A DNA stretch of 64,000 bases from Nitrospirota bacterium (GCA_016214855.1 JACRMT010000004.1:310001-374000); one strand, 5' to 3'; counted from the first letter of the stretch, positions 34,932 through 43,743 are shown. Numbers and translations: made by a program. Notes: generated from the sequence alone by a model not told the origin.

Positions 34932-35084
34932 GACAGCAGGCCGTTGATACGACAGGGCGTCTCAGGAGCAGGAGAGCTGGTTTACGGGCCCGCTCCTGAT
35001 ACATAGTGCGTCTGTGATACGCTCTGGCTGCGGCATGCAGTTAAAGCCGGAGTTGCCATGTCATCTAATGCATTGAAGTTCAAA

Positions 35085-35112
35085 TTGACCGGGACGACAT
35101 TTGAACTATAAT
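35085..35112 (+). promoter_or_regulatory. Promoter of the diguanylate cyclase gene
   Basis: TTGACC (35085-35090), 16-bp spacer, TATAAT (35107-35112, perfect). An AGGAGG ribosome site follows at 35126-35131, 4 nt before the ATG at 35136. Confidence 0.7.
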
Positions 35113-35135
35113 GGAATTAAACGTCAGGAGGAAAT

Positions 35136-35993
35136 ATGAAAAATTCAGAGGCCTTAAACAGTGTGCTCAAGCAGCTGTCTGCTGACGTGAAATTGTTCAT
35201 CGAACTGTCCCTCAGGGAAACAGACGACTCCTGGGACGAATGGCTAAGCCTGACAACACAGGGTGTGGTTGTTAAATGCTGGGAAAAGAAAAACTGCCGG
35301 AATACGGACTGTCCGGCCTTTATGAGAACCGATGGAAGATGCTGGCTGATCGCCGGCACCATGTGCAGCGGCAAGGTCAGGGGAGAGTTTGCCCTGAAAT
35401 ACAAGAGCTGCACACAGTGCGAGGTGTATCAGGAATCTGTCTTCGGAGATCCGGTCACCGAAATATATGAACATCTGCTGACCCTTGTCCACAGTTTCAG
35501 GCACACGCAGGACAAATTAAGAAGCCTTGCCACCAGGGATCCCCTGACCGGGCTGCATAACAGGAACTATTTCAATGAGATCATCATGAATGAAGTGGCG
35601 CGGACCAAGCGTTACGGCAATTCCTTCTCGATCGTCATGCTCGATATAGACAATTTCAAATGGGTCAATGACAACTACGGCCATGTCTTTGGGGACAAGC
35701 TGCTACGGGATTGTGCAGCAATTATGTCCGAGGCGGTCAGGGCCTCTGATATTATCGTCCGGTTCGGTGGTGACGAGTTCCTTGTGGTAATTCCGGAACA
35801 TGACAGCATGATGTGTCAGGAGATTATCAACAGGATCAGGGACAGGATCGACGACTGGAACCTCTCCTATTCCAGCGCAGACTATTCTCTTGCTGTCAGT
35901 GCAGGCTGTGCCAATTTTCTTCCGGGCAAAGAGATCATGTCTGTTCTGAAAGAAGCGGACACCAGGATGTACGCAAACAAGGGGAGAGGGTAG
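35136..35993 (+). CDS. Diguanylate cyclase with N-terminal two-CW cysteine-rich domain
   Basis: A 285-aa soluble protein. Residues about 45-115 form a two-CW type domain: C-W-E...C...C-P-A, then R-C-W-L-I-A-G-T-x-C, G-x-F and C-T-Q-C-E-V-Y, seven to eight Cys suited to metal or redox sensing. The GGDEF domain (about 125-285) has D-P-L-T-G-L-H-N-R and the active site R-F-G-G-D-E-F. R-A-S-D five residues before GGDEF is the RxxD product-inhibition site. It should make cyclic di-GMP in response to a cytoplasmic cue. Single gene with its own promoter. Confidence 0.87.
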   Translation: MKNSEALNSVLKQLSADVKLFIELSLRETDDSWDEWLSLTTQGVVVKCWEKKNCRNTDCPAFMRTDGRCWLIAGTMCSGKVRGEFALKYKSCTQCEVYQESVFGDPVTEIYEHLLTLVHSFRHTQDKLRSLATRDPLTGLHNRNYFNEIIMNEVARTKRYGNSFSIVMLDIDNFKWVNDNYGHVFGDKLLRDCAAIMSEAVRASDIIVRFGGDEFLVVIPEHDSMMCQEIINRIRDRIDDWNLSYSSADYSLAVSAGCANFLPGKEIMSVLKEADTRMYANKGRG

Positions 35994-36076
35994 AAGGGAA
36001 CAGAGAGGGTTCCTCTATACGATAAACCGGGGGTTGCAAAAACACTGAGAGAGACTCACGGTCTCCTGTTTGTTCT

Positions 36077-36562
36077 TCAGGTTCTCCCTGTGCTGCGTGA
36101 AGCGGAAGCCGGCGTTTGAGTAACGATCACCCTCTTCTGCGGAACGGAAGCCGGCACATGAGTAACCGTCACCCTCTTCTTTTGCACTGCAGACTTCCTT
36201 GCCTCTTCAGTCAGCTGTTTCCTCATTTCCTCTCTTTTCACCGTCTCTTTTTCCGCCAGAAGCTCTGCTGACCTTTTCATGAGATAGGAATTCAAGGCCT
36301 CCTCGCTCCTGGATACGGTCTCCTGATCGACCATCGGTCTTGCATTGTATTTTTCCAGATCAGAGTCCGTAAATATCTTTCTCTCTTCAGCATGAACTGC
36401 AGGGGCGAAAAAAGGCACGAGAAGAAACATAATGACAAACGCTGCTGGATACATGATCGTAAAATACAAGAGTGGAAGTGGTTGAGTGTTAACGTTGTTA
36501 AAGCAGATAAAAGCCAGTTTCCTTGTCATCAATCCCTCCATTTCAAAGTCCCCTCTGTGCAC
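36077..36562 (-). CDS. Secreted hypothetical protein with basic repeats
   Basis: Up to 161 aa. A hydrophobic signal segment ends V-H-A-E-E-R; the likely real start is one of the internal Mets (M-T-R-K-L or M-Y-P-A-A), not the first. A mature I-F-T-D-S-D-L-E-K-Y motif is seen in secreted proteins of related bacteria. Then a charged helix rich in Glu/Lys/Arg, and two near-identical repeats (K-R-V-T-V-T-H-V-P-A-S and K-R-V-I-V-T-Q-T-P-A-S). Function unknown. Confidence 0.55.
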   Translation of the reverse strand: MHRGDFEMEGLMTRKLAFICFNNVNTQPLPLLYFTIMYPAAFVIMFLLVPFFAPAVHAEERKIFTDSDLEKYNARPMVDQETVSRSEEALNSYLMKRSAELLAEKETVKREEMRKQLTEEARKSAVQKKRVTVTHVPASVPQKRVIVTQTPASASRSTGRT

Positions 36563-36629
36563 CTAAATCCCATAATAAGCAACGGCAGAGATATTTTCAA
36601 GACAATTTTCTTAAGTCATCCCCAAAGCA

Positions 36630-37853
36630 TCAGTTTTTTATATTGAGGTTCCGGACGCCACTGGGTCTCCATGCCGGGGATATGACACTTTGTGGTTCTA
36701 TCGTTTTCAGATATGATGCCCAGGTGACCGTAAAATCGCCAAACTTGTCGTTGAGGCTGTCAACCGCCCTTAATATGGACCTTTCCTTTTCATCATCATT
36801 AAACAGTGCCAACTGGTCGTCGTTCTGCCTCATTAGTTGCGAGAGGCTGACACCAAGCAGCCTGACCTTGTCAGCAAGACTTATCGAATCCAGGACAGTT
36901 AGGGCGTTATGGTAGATCTCGTGAGTGCAATTGGTATGGGCCTGTAGCGTGGCCTGTTTTGTAAAGGTCTTAAAATCGGCATACCGTATGGTAAGCGTTA
37001 TCTTCTTGCCGACAAAACCGTGCTTTCTTGCCCGCCTGCCGACCATGGAGCTTAATTTGAGCAATTCTGCCTTTATGGCCTCACCGTCAGATATATCTTT
37101 TGGCAGAGTCATGCTATGTCCTATGGATTTCGGGTCTTCTTCCTTAACAATGAGGGGTCTGTCGCAGCGGCCCAGTCCCATATGCTTCAAGGTTTCCCCC
37201 ATGATGCCGAATTTGCTCCTTAACAGGCTGACCGGCGCTCTGCCCAGTTCGCCACAAGTCCTGATGCCGAATTGCTCAAGTCTTTCCGCAGTGGCTGACC
37301 CGATGCCCCAGAGCTCTTTGACCGGGAGGTCTTTAAGCACTCGTTCCGTATCTTCAGGCCTTATCCATTTGAGACCGTCCGGCTTTGCGATGTCGCTTGC
37401 CAGTTTTGCCATGAGGATATTGGGCGCTATCCCGACCGTGCAGTTGATACCGAACTGATCTTTCACCTCTTTTTTGATGGATAATCCTATTGCCACCGGG
37501 CCGCCAAAGAGATAATGGGTTGTGGTCACGTCAAGAAAGGCCTCATCAATTGAGTAGATCTCGATATCAGGCGTATATCGATTATAGATTACTGAAAGTT
37601 CCCTGCAGGTATGGGTGTATTTTTCGTTATCGCCGACTACCAGGATGAGATGGGGACAAAGCTTTTTCGCCTCGTAGATATTCATCCCTGTCTTTACGCC
37701 GAATTTTCGGGCCTCATAGGAACGCGTAGTGACGACGGTCCTGCCTCCCGAACCGATAACCGCTATGGGTTTGCCCCTGAGTTTGGGATTAACCTGCTGC
37801 TCCACAGAGGCAAAGAAGGCATCCATATCTATGCAGATGATCATAGTGGACAT
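36630..37853 (-). CDS. dinB: DNA polymerase IV (Y family)
   Basis: A 407-aa translesion polymerase. Catalytic acids are in I-D-M-D-A-F-F-A-S-V-E and Y-S-I-D-E-A-F-L-D; the helix-hairpin-helix and little-finger domains follow. The C-terminus has L-M-R-Q-N-D-D-Q-L-A-L-F, reminiscent of a beta-clamp binding motif (Q-L-A-L-F). Third gene of the lexA operon, 18 nt after the small DUF gene. Confidence 0.94.
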   Translation of the reverse strand: MSTMIICIDMDAFFASVEQQVNPKLRGKPIAVIGSGGRTVVTTRSYEARKFGVKTGMNIYEAKKLCPHLILVVGDNEKYTHTCRELSVIYNRYTPDIEIYSIDEAFLDVTTTHYLFGGPVAIGLSIKKEVKDQFGINCTVGIAPNILMAKLASDIAKPDGLKWIRPEDTERVLKDLPVKELWGIGSATAERLEQFGIRTCGELGRAPVSLLRSKFGIMGETLKHMGLGRCDRPLIVKEEDPKSIGHSMTLPKDISDGEAIKAELLKLSSMVGRRARKHGFVGKKITLTIRYADFKTFTKQATLQAHTNCTHEIYHNALTVLDSISLADKVRLLGVSLSQLMRQNDDQLALFNDDEKERSILRAVDSLNDKFGDFTVTWASYLKTIEPQSVISPAWRPSGVRNLNIKN

Positions 37854-37871
37854 CCTCGGGGTCTCGCCTGA

Positions 37872-38111
37872 TCAGGTCTCGATGGACTCAACTCTCCAAA
37901 GCAGAGAGACAACATCAAACGACAGTTCGAAGAGGGTGCTGCCGTCGGTTACCGAAAAGTGATGCAGGTCTTTCTGCCCTTCCCTTGTCTTCCAGGCGTA
38001 GGTCACTTCCTTTACCGTGACGGTTCTGCCGGACCAGGTGAAGCTGAGAGGTTTGATGCGATAGGGCTTACCAAAGGACGCCAGCACTGTTATGTCCTCT
38101 CCGACCTGCAT
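37872..38111 (-). CDS. Small SOS-operon protein of unknown function
   Basis: A 79-aa beta-rich protein: F-T-W-S-G-R-T-V-T-V-K-E-V-T-Y-A-W near the middle and F-E-L-S-F-D-V-V-S-L-L-W-R-V-E at the end. Comparable small proteins (DUF6504-like) occur beside dinB/imuB in other bacteria. It overlaps lexA in a TAATG and precedes dinB, so it is probably SOS-induced. Confidence 0.65.
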   Translation of the reverse strand: MQVGEDITVLASFGKPYRIKPLSFTWSGRTVTVKEVTYAWKTREGQKDLHHFSVTDGSTLFELSFDVVSLLWRVESIET

Positions 38112-38719
38112 TACATCTTCCTGATAACGCCCAGGACTTTGCCGATGATCGAGATCTCATTGATCCGATAAGTGACCGGCTGCATAGTACTGTTTTCCGG
38201 TTGCAGCGTTACCTGCCCCTTGCTTATATATACCCTTTTAACGGTTGCCTCATCGCCGATCAGCACAATGCCGATCTCTCCGTTTTTTATAACCTGCTGC
38301 GGCTTCACCACGACGTAGTCGCCGTTGTATATGCCGGCATCTATCATGCTGTCTCCCACGACCATTAAAGAGAATGCATCTTCAGCGGGGAAAAGTGTGC
38401 TGTCCACAAATATATGAGACTCAATATCTTCAAAGGCAAGGATGGGCTGCCCTGCCCTAATCCTGCCGGCTACCGGAATCATACGGCCTTGTGGCGCATT
38501 CTGTCTGTCCGGCAGATCTATTCCCCTTGACTTCGACGGGATTATCCTGAGAAACCCTTTTCGCTCGATCGCCTTGAGATGCGCCCTTGAGGCAGCCCAT
38601 CCAAACTCGAAATGCTCACCTATCTCCCTGAAGGTTGGCGGGTACCCATGCCTGAGTGCATAGGCCTTCAGAAAATCCAGAATCTCCTGTTGTCTGTCGG
38701 TTAAGTTGTTCATAGCCAT
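38111..38719 (-). CDS. lexA: LexA repressor
   Basis: A 202-aa SOS repressor/protease. The winged helix is L-T-D-R-Q-Q-E-I-L-D-F-L ... P-P-T-F-R-E-I-G; the self-cleavage Ala-Gly is in P-V-A-G-R; catalytic Ser is in G-D-S-M-I-D and Lys in A-T-V-K-R. Two starts are possible (38719 or 38713). A palindrome overlaps the start codon and another lies 16 bp upstream, so it likely represses itself, the small DUF gene and dinB. Confidence 0.95.
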   Translation of the reverse strand: MAMNNLTDRQQEILDFLKAYALRHGYPPTFREIGEHFEFGWAASRAHLKAIERKGFLRIIPSKSRGIDLPDRQNAPQGRMIPVAGRIRAGQPILAFEDIESHIFVDSTLFPAEDAFSLMVVGDSMIDAGIYNGDYVVVKPQQVIKNGEIGIVLIGDEATVKRVYISKGQVTLQPENSTMQPVTYRINEISIIGKVLGVIRKM

Positions 38720-38748
38720 ACATTTGTATAGTGATATACATATGTATA
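38718..38748. promoter_or_regulatory. Putative LexA operators (two palindromes)
   Basis: ATACATTTGTAT (38718-38729) overlaps the lexA start and TATACATATGTATA (38735-38748) lies just upstream. Both share TACAT-TGTA core symmetry. This differs from the E. coli CTGT-N8-ACAG box and may be the SOS box of this lineage. Confidence 0.6.
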
Positions 38749-38804
38749 CTCTATGGCCAATATTTTGTCAAGTCGCGGCGGTCAGTTAGCCGCGATCATA
38801 GCAA

Positions 38805-38834
38805 TTGACATCGCTTCCCAAAAGCACTACTATT
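38805..38834 (+). promoter_or_regulatory. Promoter of the vapBC pair
   Basis: TTGACA (38805-38810) and TACTAT (38829-38834), spacer 18 bp. A small palindrome AGTAATACT (38842-38850) just downstream could be the antitoxin operator. Confidence 0.5.
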
Positions 38835-38874
38835 ATATTAAGTAATACTAATTGGAAAGGTAAGGTGAATTTAA

Positions 38875-39129
38875 ATGACGACCTCTGCAGTCAAAATCAC
38901 GCAAAAGGGACAGGTGACGATCCCAAAAGAGATCCGGGAAAAGCTCAAGGCCAGTGCCGTCTATTTCGAGGTTGAAAATGATACGGTTATGATCAGGCCG
39001 GTAAGAGACGCTGCCGCTTCACTCAGCGAATACACAGGCAGCGTTAGACCTGGGGTGAGCATGAAGCAGATGAAAGACAGGGCATGGGAGGTGGCTGTCC
39101 GTGAAAAGACCGGCAAGAAGTCTTCCTGA
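38875..39129 (+). CDS. vapB: AbrB/MazE-type antitoxin (VapB)
   Basis: An 84-aa protein with the SpoVT/AbrB swapped-hairpin sequence K-I-T-Q-K-G-Q-V-T-I-P-K-E-I-R-E-K-L at the N-terminus and a toxin-binding tail. It overlaps the PIN toxin gene by 29 bp, the usual arrangement for type II systems. Confidence 0.9.
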   Translation: MTTSAVKITQKGQVTIPKEIREKLKASAVYFEVENDTVMIRPVRDAAASLSEYTGSVRPGVSMKQMKDRAWEVAVREKTGKKSS

Positions 39130-39508
39130 TACCAACACCATTGTCCGCTATCTTGTGGCTGATGAGCCCGCTCAGCATGCGAAAACTAAAGAATTCTTCG
39201 ATAAAGTAAAAAACGGCAGTGTCAAAACAGTTATTCTCGAAAGCGTTATCACTGAATGCATCTATGTCCTGACGAAGGTATATAAAGTCCCCAGGGACCG
39301 GGCCGCAAGCAGTCTCATCGATATCCTGCACTATAAGGGCATTGCAAATATTGATCAGCAGGTGCTTATCCGGGCATTGTCCCTCTTTTCAGATCAAGGG
39401 CTTGATATTGTTGACTGCATCCTCTGCGCCAAGGCCGTGGCAGACGGTGACCACCTTTTCACCTTTGATGCTGACCTGATCAAGCTCCTTCGGCGAATAA
39501 CTACGTAA
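39101..39508 (+). CDS. vapC: PIN-domain ribonuclease toxin (VapC)
   Basis: A 135-aa PIN nuclease starting at a GTG. Acidic active-site residues are D-T-N (residue 10), E in V-I-T-E-C, and D in I-V-D-C and F-D-A-D. It would cleave RNA when free of VapB. Confidence 0.9.
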   Translation: MKRPARSLPDTNTIVRYLVADEPAQHAKTKEFFDKVKNGSVKTVILESVITECIYVLTKVYKVPRDRAASSLIDILHYKGIANIDQQVLIRALSLFSDQGLDIVDCILCAKAVADGDHLFTFDADLIKLLRRITT

Positions 39509-39535
39509 AGAGGGAATCAGGAGAGGGGGCTAACT

Positions 39536-40291
39536 ATGGACCAGTCATCGAAGACCAAATTCCGTTTTTTTCTCAAAGACAGTGTGAGACAGATGGTCGA
39601 TTTCAGGAATACCGATCAGAACAGAGGGATCGCCCCGCCTCCTGTCGAAAAACCGGTCCCTGAGGCTGCTCATGTCATTGAGCTCATTCCTCCTGAACAA
39701 CTGCATGACATTTCAGATATGAATGTCTTTACCGCAATTGCCAATAGAAGGAGCCGGCGTGTTTTCAAAACGGATCCGCTTACGCTGAAAGAGCTTTCTT
39801 TCCTGCTCTGGGCTACCCAGGGGATCCGAAAGCTTGCTGCACCAGGCACTGCACTCAGGGTTGTCCCGTCTGCAGGCTGCCGCCATGCATTTGAGACCTA
39901 TCTCTGCGTTTTTCATGTTGAAGGAGTCCAAGAGGGAATTTATCGGTACCTGCCATTAGAACATAAGCTTCTGCTCATAGCACAGCCTGCAGATCTCCCT
40001 TCCCTGCTCTCTGAGGCGGCCCTCGGCCAGGACTTCGTTGGAAAGTCGGCGGTCACCTTTATCTGGACTGCCATACCATACCGCATGGAGTGGCGGTATG
40101 ACATTGCCGCACACAAGGTCATAGCAATCGATGCCGGTCACGTCTGCCAAAACCTGTATACTGCGTGTGAGGCTATCAGCGCAGGCACCTGTGCAATTGC
40201 TGCATATCATCAGGAGGCGATGGACGAGCTTCTGGGGATCGATGGGGATGAGGAGTTTACGATCTATCTTGCACCTGTAGGAAAAGCCTGA
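39536..40291 (+). CDS. SagB/ThcOx-family nitroreductase-like oxidoreductase
   Basis: A 251-aa FMN protein. R-R-S-R-R-V-F near residue 73, L-S-F-L-L-W-A-T-Q-G and P-S-A-G-x-R-H-A-F-E-T-Y are the SagB signature; the C-terminal part has A-x-x-A-G-H-V-C-Q-N-L and L-A-P-V-G-K. SagB proteins oxidise azolines in peptide toxins only when a cyclodehydratase is present; none is here, so the role is probably different. 24 nt after vapC, same strand. Confidence 0.85.
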   Translation: MDQSSKTKFRFFLKDSVRQMVDFRNTDQNRGIAPPPVEKPVPEAAHVIELIPPEQLHDISDMNVFTAIANRRSRRVFKTDPLTLKELSFLLWATQGIRKLAAPGTALRVVPSAGCRHAFETYLCVFHVEGVQEGIYRYLPLEHKLLLIAQPADLPSLLSEAALGQDFVGKSAVTFIWTAIPYRMEWRYDIAAHKVIAIDAGHVCQNLYTACEAISAGTCAIAAYHQEAMDELLGIDGDEEFTIYLAPVGKA

Positions 40292-40450
40292 ACCAGGCCG
40301 GGCAGAACTCCCAGCCTCTGACAGTCCGGAAATTATCTGAAAGGTTTCTGTCTGTCAGGTCGGTATGCGGCATAATGAAATAACCCTTCTGCCCCACCCT
40401 GTTCCCCACGAGTTATCGTCTAACGCCTCGATGCGATGGTATGACGTTAC

Positions 40451-41926
40451 TTACCGGCAGACAGCGGCGATAAGCTCCTTATCTATCACAACCTCGTGCG
40501 GCTTCCATGCCGGGTCGAGTGACTGCATACCCTTGATGAACGGCTCAGATGTCATCAAAAGCTGCCTTCCGACCATGCGCAGGAGGTCCACGGTCTTACG
40601 CGGCAGGCTGAATGAGGTCGGAAGCTCCTGCATGCAGTGACGCAGGCGGTCGTCCGGTATCCGGTCAAATGAAAGCTCGGCAAAGGTGAAATCCGTAACA
40701 ATGGGGTTGGTGACCGGCTTTGCCGAAGGACAGTTGCGTGCAAGGACCTTGTTGCAGGAATCTACGGTACGTGACAGCTGCTTCATCTGTCTGAAGTGAT
40801 CCCCGGTCATTTGAACGCTGTCAAGGGAGACATCGTCCATCGGTCCGCTCGTGGTAACACCCAGCACGGCAGTGATCCCGGGCGGCGAGCTCGTCCTGTC
40901 CCACTCATTATGTTTGGTCGTCTTTGCGTTGGCTGCAATTACGATCAGCCTGCCAAGCTGCGACAGATTGGCCTGGGTCAGGATGCTCCATGCGCTGTCT
41001 GTCGTGGTCACCGCCTGATAGGGCCCCCGCAGGCCGAGGTTGTCAGACAGACCGCCGTCCAGCAGGTGGGCATAGCTCCTGCTCTGGTCGCGGTACGAAG
41101 CTGCAGAGCGCGCTTCAAAGTAGCGGCGGTCAGGGTTCGCAGCAGCAGAAAGCGCAGGGTCGATCCACCCCGGCAGAGGGCCGCAGGGCTTCCTGTTGTA
41201 TATGTTCATGGTCATCGGCGCAAAGGCAACAGGGAAATTGGATGATGCGGCAACAGCGCGGGAAACAGAGACCTGCGAGAGGTCTGAGCAGAGCAGATCG
41301 AACTGGTCCTGCGTAAATTCAAAGCGATGGGTAATTGAGATGTCGGTAGCGTTCAATACAAGAAAAGGGACGCTTCCTTTCGGCTGCCGGAGCAGGTCTG
41401 CAAAGGTTCTGCCCTCAAAAACAGTTTCATGGTAAAACTCGTCGGCCATATCAATGCGACTGAATTCCGAAGAGAGAAGCCTGAACCAGTTGTACGGATT
41501 GAAAAGTTTCGCCACCAGTTCACCCTCTATGTTCCGGTAGAGAAACCGGTCAGGGAAGTCGCTGAAAAAACGGTCAGGGAAAAGCGCGTAATAGGACGAA
41601 GTAAAACTGCCGCCCGAGACTGACGAGATGATCTCCACATCATCCAGGAGTCTGCGTCTGGCGCCCCCTTGTGCGGCATACTCGACAGTCCGCAGTTCTT
41701 CCATAAGCCCAAAGGCCAGGGCAGCAGCGCGCGTTCCGCCGCCGGAAAAGGCAAGAAGAACGAACGGCTTGTCCTCTGCAGGCTGATTCCGCACAACGCT
41801 GTACCGGTATCCTCTATCAGGATCAATGGAGTCGATCGGCTGGTTCTCATTATAGTGGGCGCAGCCCATAAGTGCCAAAAGCGCAATTGCAGAGAGAAAG
41901 GCCGAAAGTCTGTCTATGGCGTGCAT
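40451..41926 (-). CDS. Patatin-like phospholipase lipoprotein
   Basis: A 491-aa protein with lipobox L-M-G-C-A-H. The patatin elements are the oxyanion loop S-G-G-G-T-R-A-A, nucleophile G-G-S-F-T-S (normally GxSxG; here the motif is S-G-G-S-F) and the dyad Asp in D-G-G-L-S-D-N. It should act on phospholipids at the cell envelope. It overlaps the next upstream small gene by 13 bp. Confidence 0.85.
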   Translation of the reverse strand: MHAIDRLSAFLSAIALLALMGCAHYNENQPIDSIDPDRGYRYSVVRNQPAEDKPFVLLAFSGGGTRAAALAFGLMEELRTVEYAAQGGARRRLLDDVEIISSVSGGSFTSSYYALFPDRFFSDFPDRFLYRNIEGELVAKLFNPYNWFRLLSSEFSRIDMADEFYHETVFEGRTFADLLRQPKGSVPFLVLNATDISITHRFEFTQDQFDLLCSDLSQVSVSRAVAASSNFPVAFAPMTMNIYNRKPCGPLPGWIDPALSAAANPDRRYFEARSAASYRDQSRSYAHLLDGGLSDNLGLRGPYQAVTTTDSAWSILTQANLSQLGRLIVIAANAKTTKHNEWDRTSSPPGITAVLGVTTSGPMDDVSLDSVQMTGDHFRQMKQLSRTVDSCNKVLARNCPSAKPVTNPIVTDFTFAELSFDRIPDDRLRHCMQELPTSFSLPRKTVDLLRMVGRQLLMTSEPFIKGMQSLDPAWKPHEVVIDKELIAAVCR

Positions 41927-42150
41927 CTGAACGGTATCTCCAAAGGCTCTATAGGATCGGTCTCAATAATCGAGACCCGCTGAATCGGCAGTTCGCATTG
42001 CCTTCCGATAAGGCACTGCATACCAATGTTATGCATGCCTTCACCGCACTGGAAGACGAAAAGCCTGTCGTGTCTTACGCTTGCTCCCTGGAAACTTTTG
42101 TCGATCCAGACCTCTCCATTGCCGGGGCACGGCACTGTAAAAAATTCCAT
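41914..42150 (-). CDS. Small cysteine-containing protein upstream of patatin gene
   Basis: A 78-aa protein with Cys at 8, 35, 46, 52 and near the C-terminus. The ATG has a good AGGGAG site 7 nt upstream. Its stop overlaps the patatin start, suggesting an operon. The Cys spacing does not fit the Pho-linked mini-protein family. No family recognised. Confidence 0.5.
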   Translation of the reverse strand: MEFFTVPCPGNGEVWIDKSFQGASVRHDRLFVFQCGEGMHNIGMQCLIGRQCELPIQRVSIIETDPIEPLEIPFRCTP

Positions 42151-42576
42151 ATGCGTTCTCCCTGGAGTTTTGTAGCAGATTTATTGATTAGGCCTAAGGG
42201 ATTCTCCGGAAATACACCTGGCAATTCGTAAGCAGCCCCCAGAACCCCTCATCATTTGCCCCCTGGCTAAATCAGCTTTTGATTTTTTAAAAAAACATTA
42301 CGTCATAACAGTAATTCTGTCAATATTATTTTGTTGCCTTTGCGATCACCCTTCTCGGATCAGTGTTGGTCGAGCCGTCAGGGCTATTGCTGTCCGCTTA
42401 TCTGACTATACCCCAGATGTCAATAAGCAAGTCTGACCCCATGGTTACTTCCCTAATGGGTTTCCCTGCATATTACGTGATGCAATGTGCCAGGAAAATC
42501 AAGTCTCGCTTGCCTTGGCATAAACTACTATTTCAACCCTCCCCGATAAGTTAACTAATTCAACAACGTCCCCTAA
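42151..42576. other. Intergenic region without recognisable genes
   Basis: About 430 bp between the small Cys gene and the tandem duplication. The short open frame here (from 42363) has no ribosome site and no family resemblance. The stretches GACCCCATGGTTACTTCCC and CGTCCCCTAATAGG look like insertion-sequence border debris, but nothing can be assigned. Confidence 0.35.
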
Positions 42577-42602
42577 TAGGTTCTCTTTCATCGACAGCAT
42601 GT

Positions 42603-42625
42603 GCTTTTTTTTGCGAAAAAAAAGC
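42603..42625. terminator. Hairpin in duplicate copy 1
   Basis: GCTTTTTTTT (42603-42612), loop GCG, AAAAAAAAGC (42616-42625). Second hit of the same hairpin, downstream of the lipoprotein gene. Confidence 0.5.
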
Positions 42626-42728
42626 TTATTATTTGATCGGTAGTTGAGCATCAATTAATCTATCCCCACCTGAACGCCTGGGAAAAGATTCTTGCCATAT
42701 TCTAGGTTCTCTTTCATCGACAGCATGT

Positions 42729-42751
42729 GCTTTTTTTTGCGAAAAAAAAGC
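42729..42751. terminator. Hairpin in duplicate copy 2, terminator of the lipoprotein gene
   Basis: Same 10-bp A/T-rich stem as copy 1, about 30 nt after the stop codon on the minus strand. The A/T-only stem is weak for a classical terminator. Confidence 0.5.
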
Positions 42752-42780
42752 TTATTATTTGATCGGTAGTTGAGCATCAA

Positions 42781-43743
42781 TTAATCTATCCTCACCTGAA
42801 CGCCAGGGAAAAGATTCTTGCCATATTCAAGGTTTCTCGTATAGTCAGGGTTAAGGAAGTATTTGAACTCAAGACGAGCAGTGTTCTTAGGTTTGTTCGT
42901 CGGGAAAAAACTTATATCACCCTGAATTTTCCCATACATGGCCTTTATTAATTTGCCGTCTTTTACCTCTGATCTAACTCTGAAGATATAGTTATTGTCG
43001 TCCTTAAAATCGCTTTCCAGAAGCCCAGGCCCTTTGCTCTTTATGTATCGTGTCAGTTTGTTCTGATAGCCTTCTTCAGAAGCATGTCGCGGAAGCTTGA
43101 AGACACTGCCGCCTTTACGGTTGTCCTTAATAACTTGTATGCCATCAAACTTATTTGGGAATGTTATTGTTAGATTGGCGTCATAGTCGTAACCACTTAC
43201 ATATCTCATTTCAAGATTGAAAATGAAATCAGAATGCTTACCATTCCCATATGGTGATACCCAATCATACTCAATCAGATCAAACCCAACCGGCTTGCCC
43301 ACAACTGGCAACACTATATTTGGATGACTCAATATCAGATCCTGGGCATACATCGGCACCGGATTCTCAATCTTCCTCATGACTACCTTGATCTCTGGGT
43401 TCCACGGCTGCCATTTGCCAAGCTTATTATCTTTAAATCTATAATTGCCAAAGCTCTGATAATAATCTTCCTTTTCAACTCTGAATCCTACAAAGTCCAT
43501 GGCTGATGCCGAGCCTGTAAACTCACCATTCTTCGCTGAAAAGCCGACAACGGGAATTTCCTTTGTTCCACCACCCGTGTTTCTCTCAAAGCCGATACCA
43601 ACTTTAGCGCCTTCAATGAGTTGCCCCCCTTCGTCAATTATCATGATCGTGATTTTTGCGGTAGGAAGACCAATCCCCCATGTGCAACCAGGTGTTAGCA
43701 TAAGAACACAGATCATTGTTGCCATAAAATGTTTAATAATCAT
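42781..43743 (-). CDS. Lipoprotein with carboxypeptidase-regulatory-like domain
   Basis: A 320-aa lipoprotein (lipobox L-T-P-G-C). The N-terminal part I-T-I-M-I-I-D-E-G-G-Q-L-I-E-G-A-K-V resembles CarboxypepD_reg/SpaA beta sandwiches. The remainder has no family I recognise. The start overlaps the stop of the giant hydrolase gene by 1 bp, so it may be its partner or immunity-like protein. Confidence 0.65.
   Translation of the reverse strand: MIIKHFMATMICVLMLTPGCTWGIGLPTAKITIMIIDEGGQLIEGAKVGIGFERNTGGGTKEIPVVGFSAKNGEFTGSASAMDFVGFRVEKEDYYQSFGNYRFKDNKLGKWQPWNPEIKVVMRKIENPVPMYAQDLILSHPNIVLPVVGKPVGFDLIEYDWVSPYGNGKHSDFIFNLEMRYVSGYDYDANLTITFPNKFDGIQVIKDNRKGGSVFKLPRHASEEGYQNKLTRYIKSKGPGLLESDFKDDNNYIFRVRSEVKDGKLIKAMYGKIQGDISFFPTNKPKNTARLEFKYFLNPDYTRNLEYGKNLFPGVQVRID

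Larger units (their letters stand above)
42577..42828. repeat. 126-bp tandem duplication at the end of the lipoprotein gene
   Basis: Copies 42577-42702 and 42703-42828 differ at about three positions. The downstream copy contains the real last 16 or so codons and the stop of the lipoprotein gene; the other copy is a dead duplicate of that end plus its terminator hairpin. Confidence 0.9.

Noticed and set aside
39536-40291. SagB gene as part of an azole-peptide toxin cluster
   Set aside because: No cyclodehydratase (SagC/D), precursor peptide or transporter nearby.
42363-42554. 63-aa open frame in the gap
   Set aside because: No ribosome site, no similarity, composition like the surrounding non-coding DNA.
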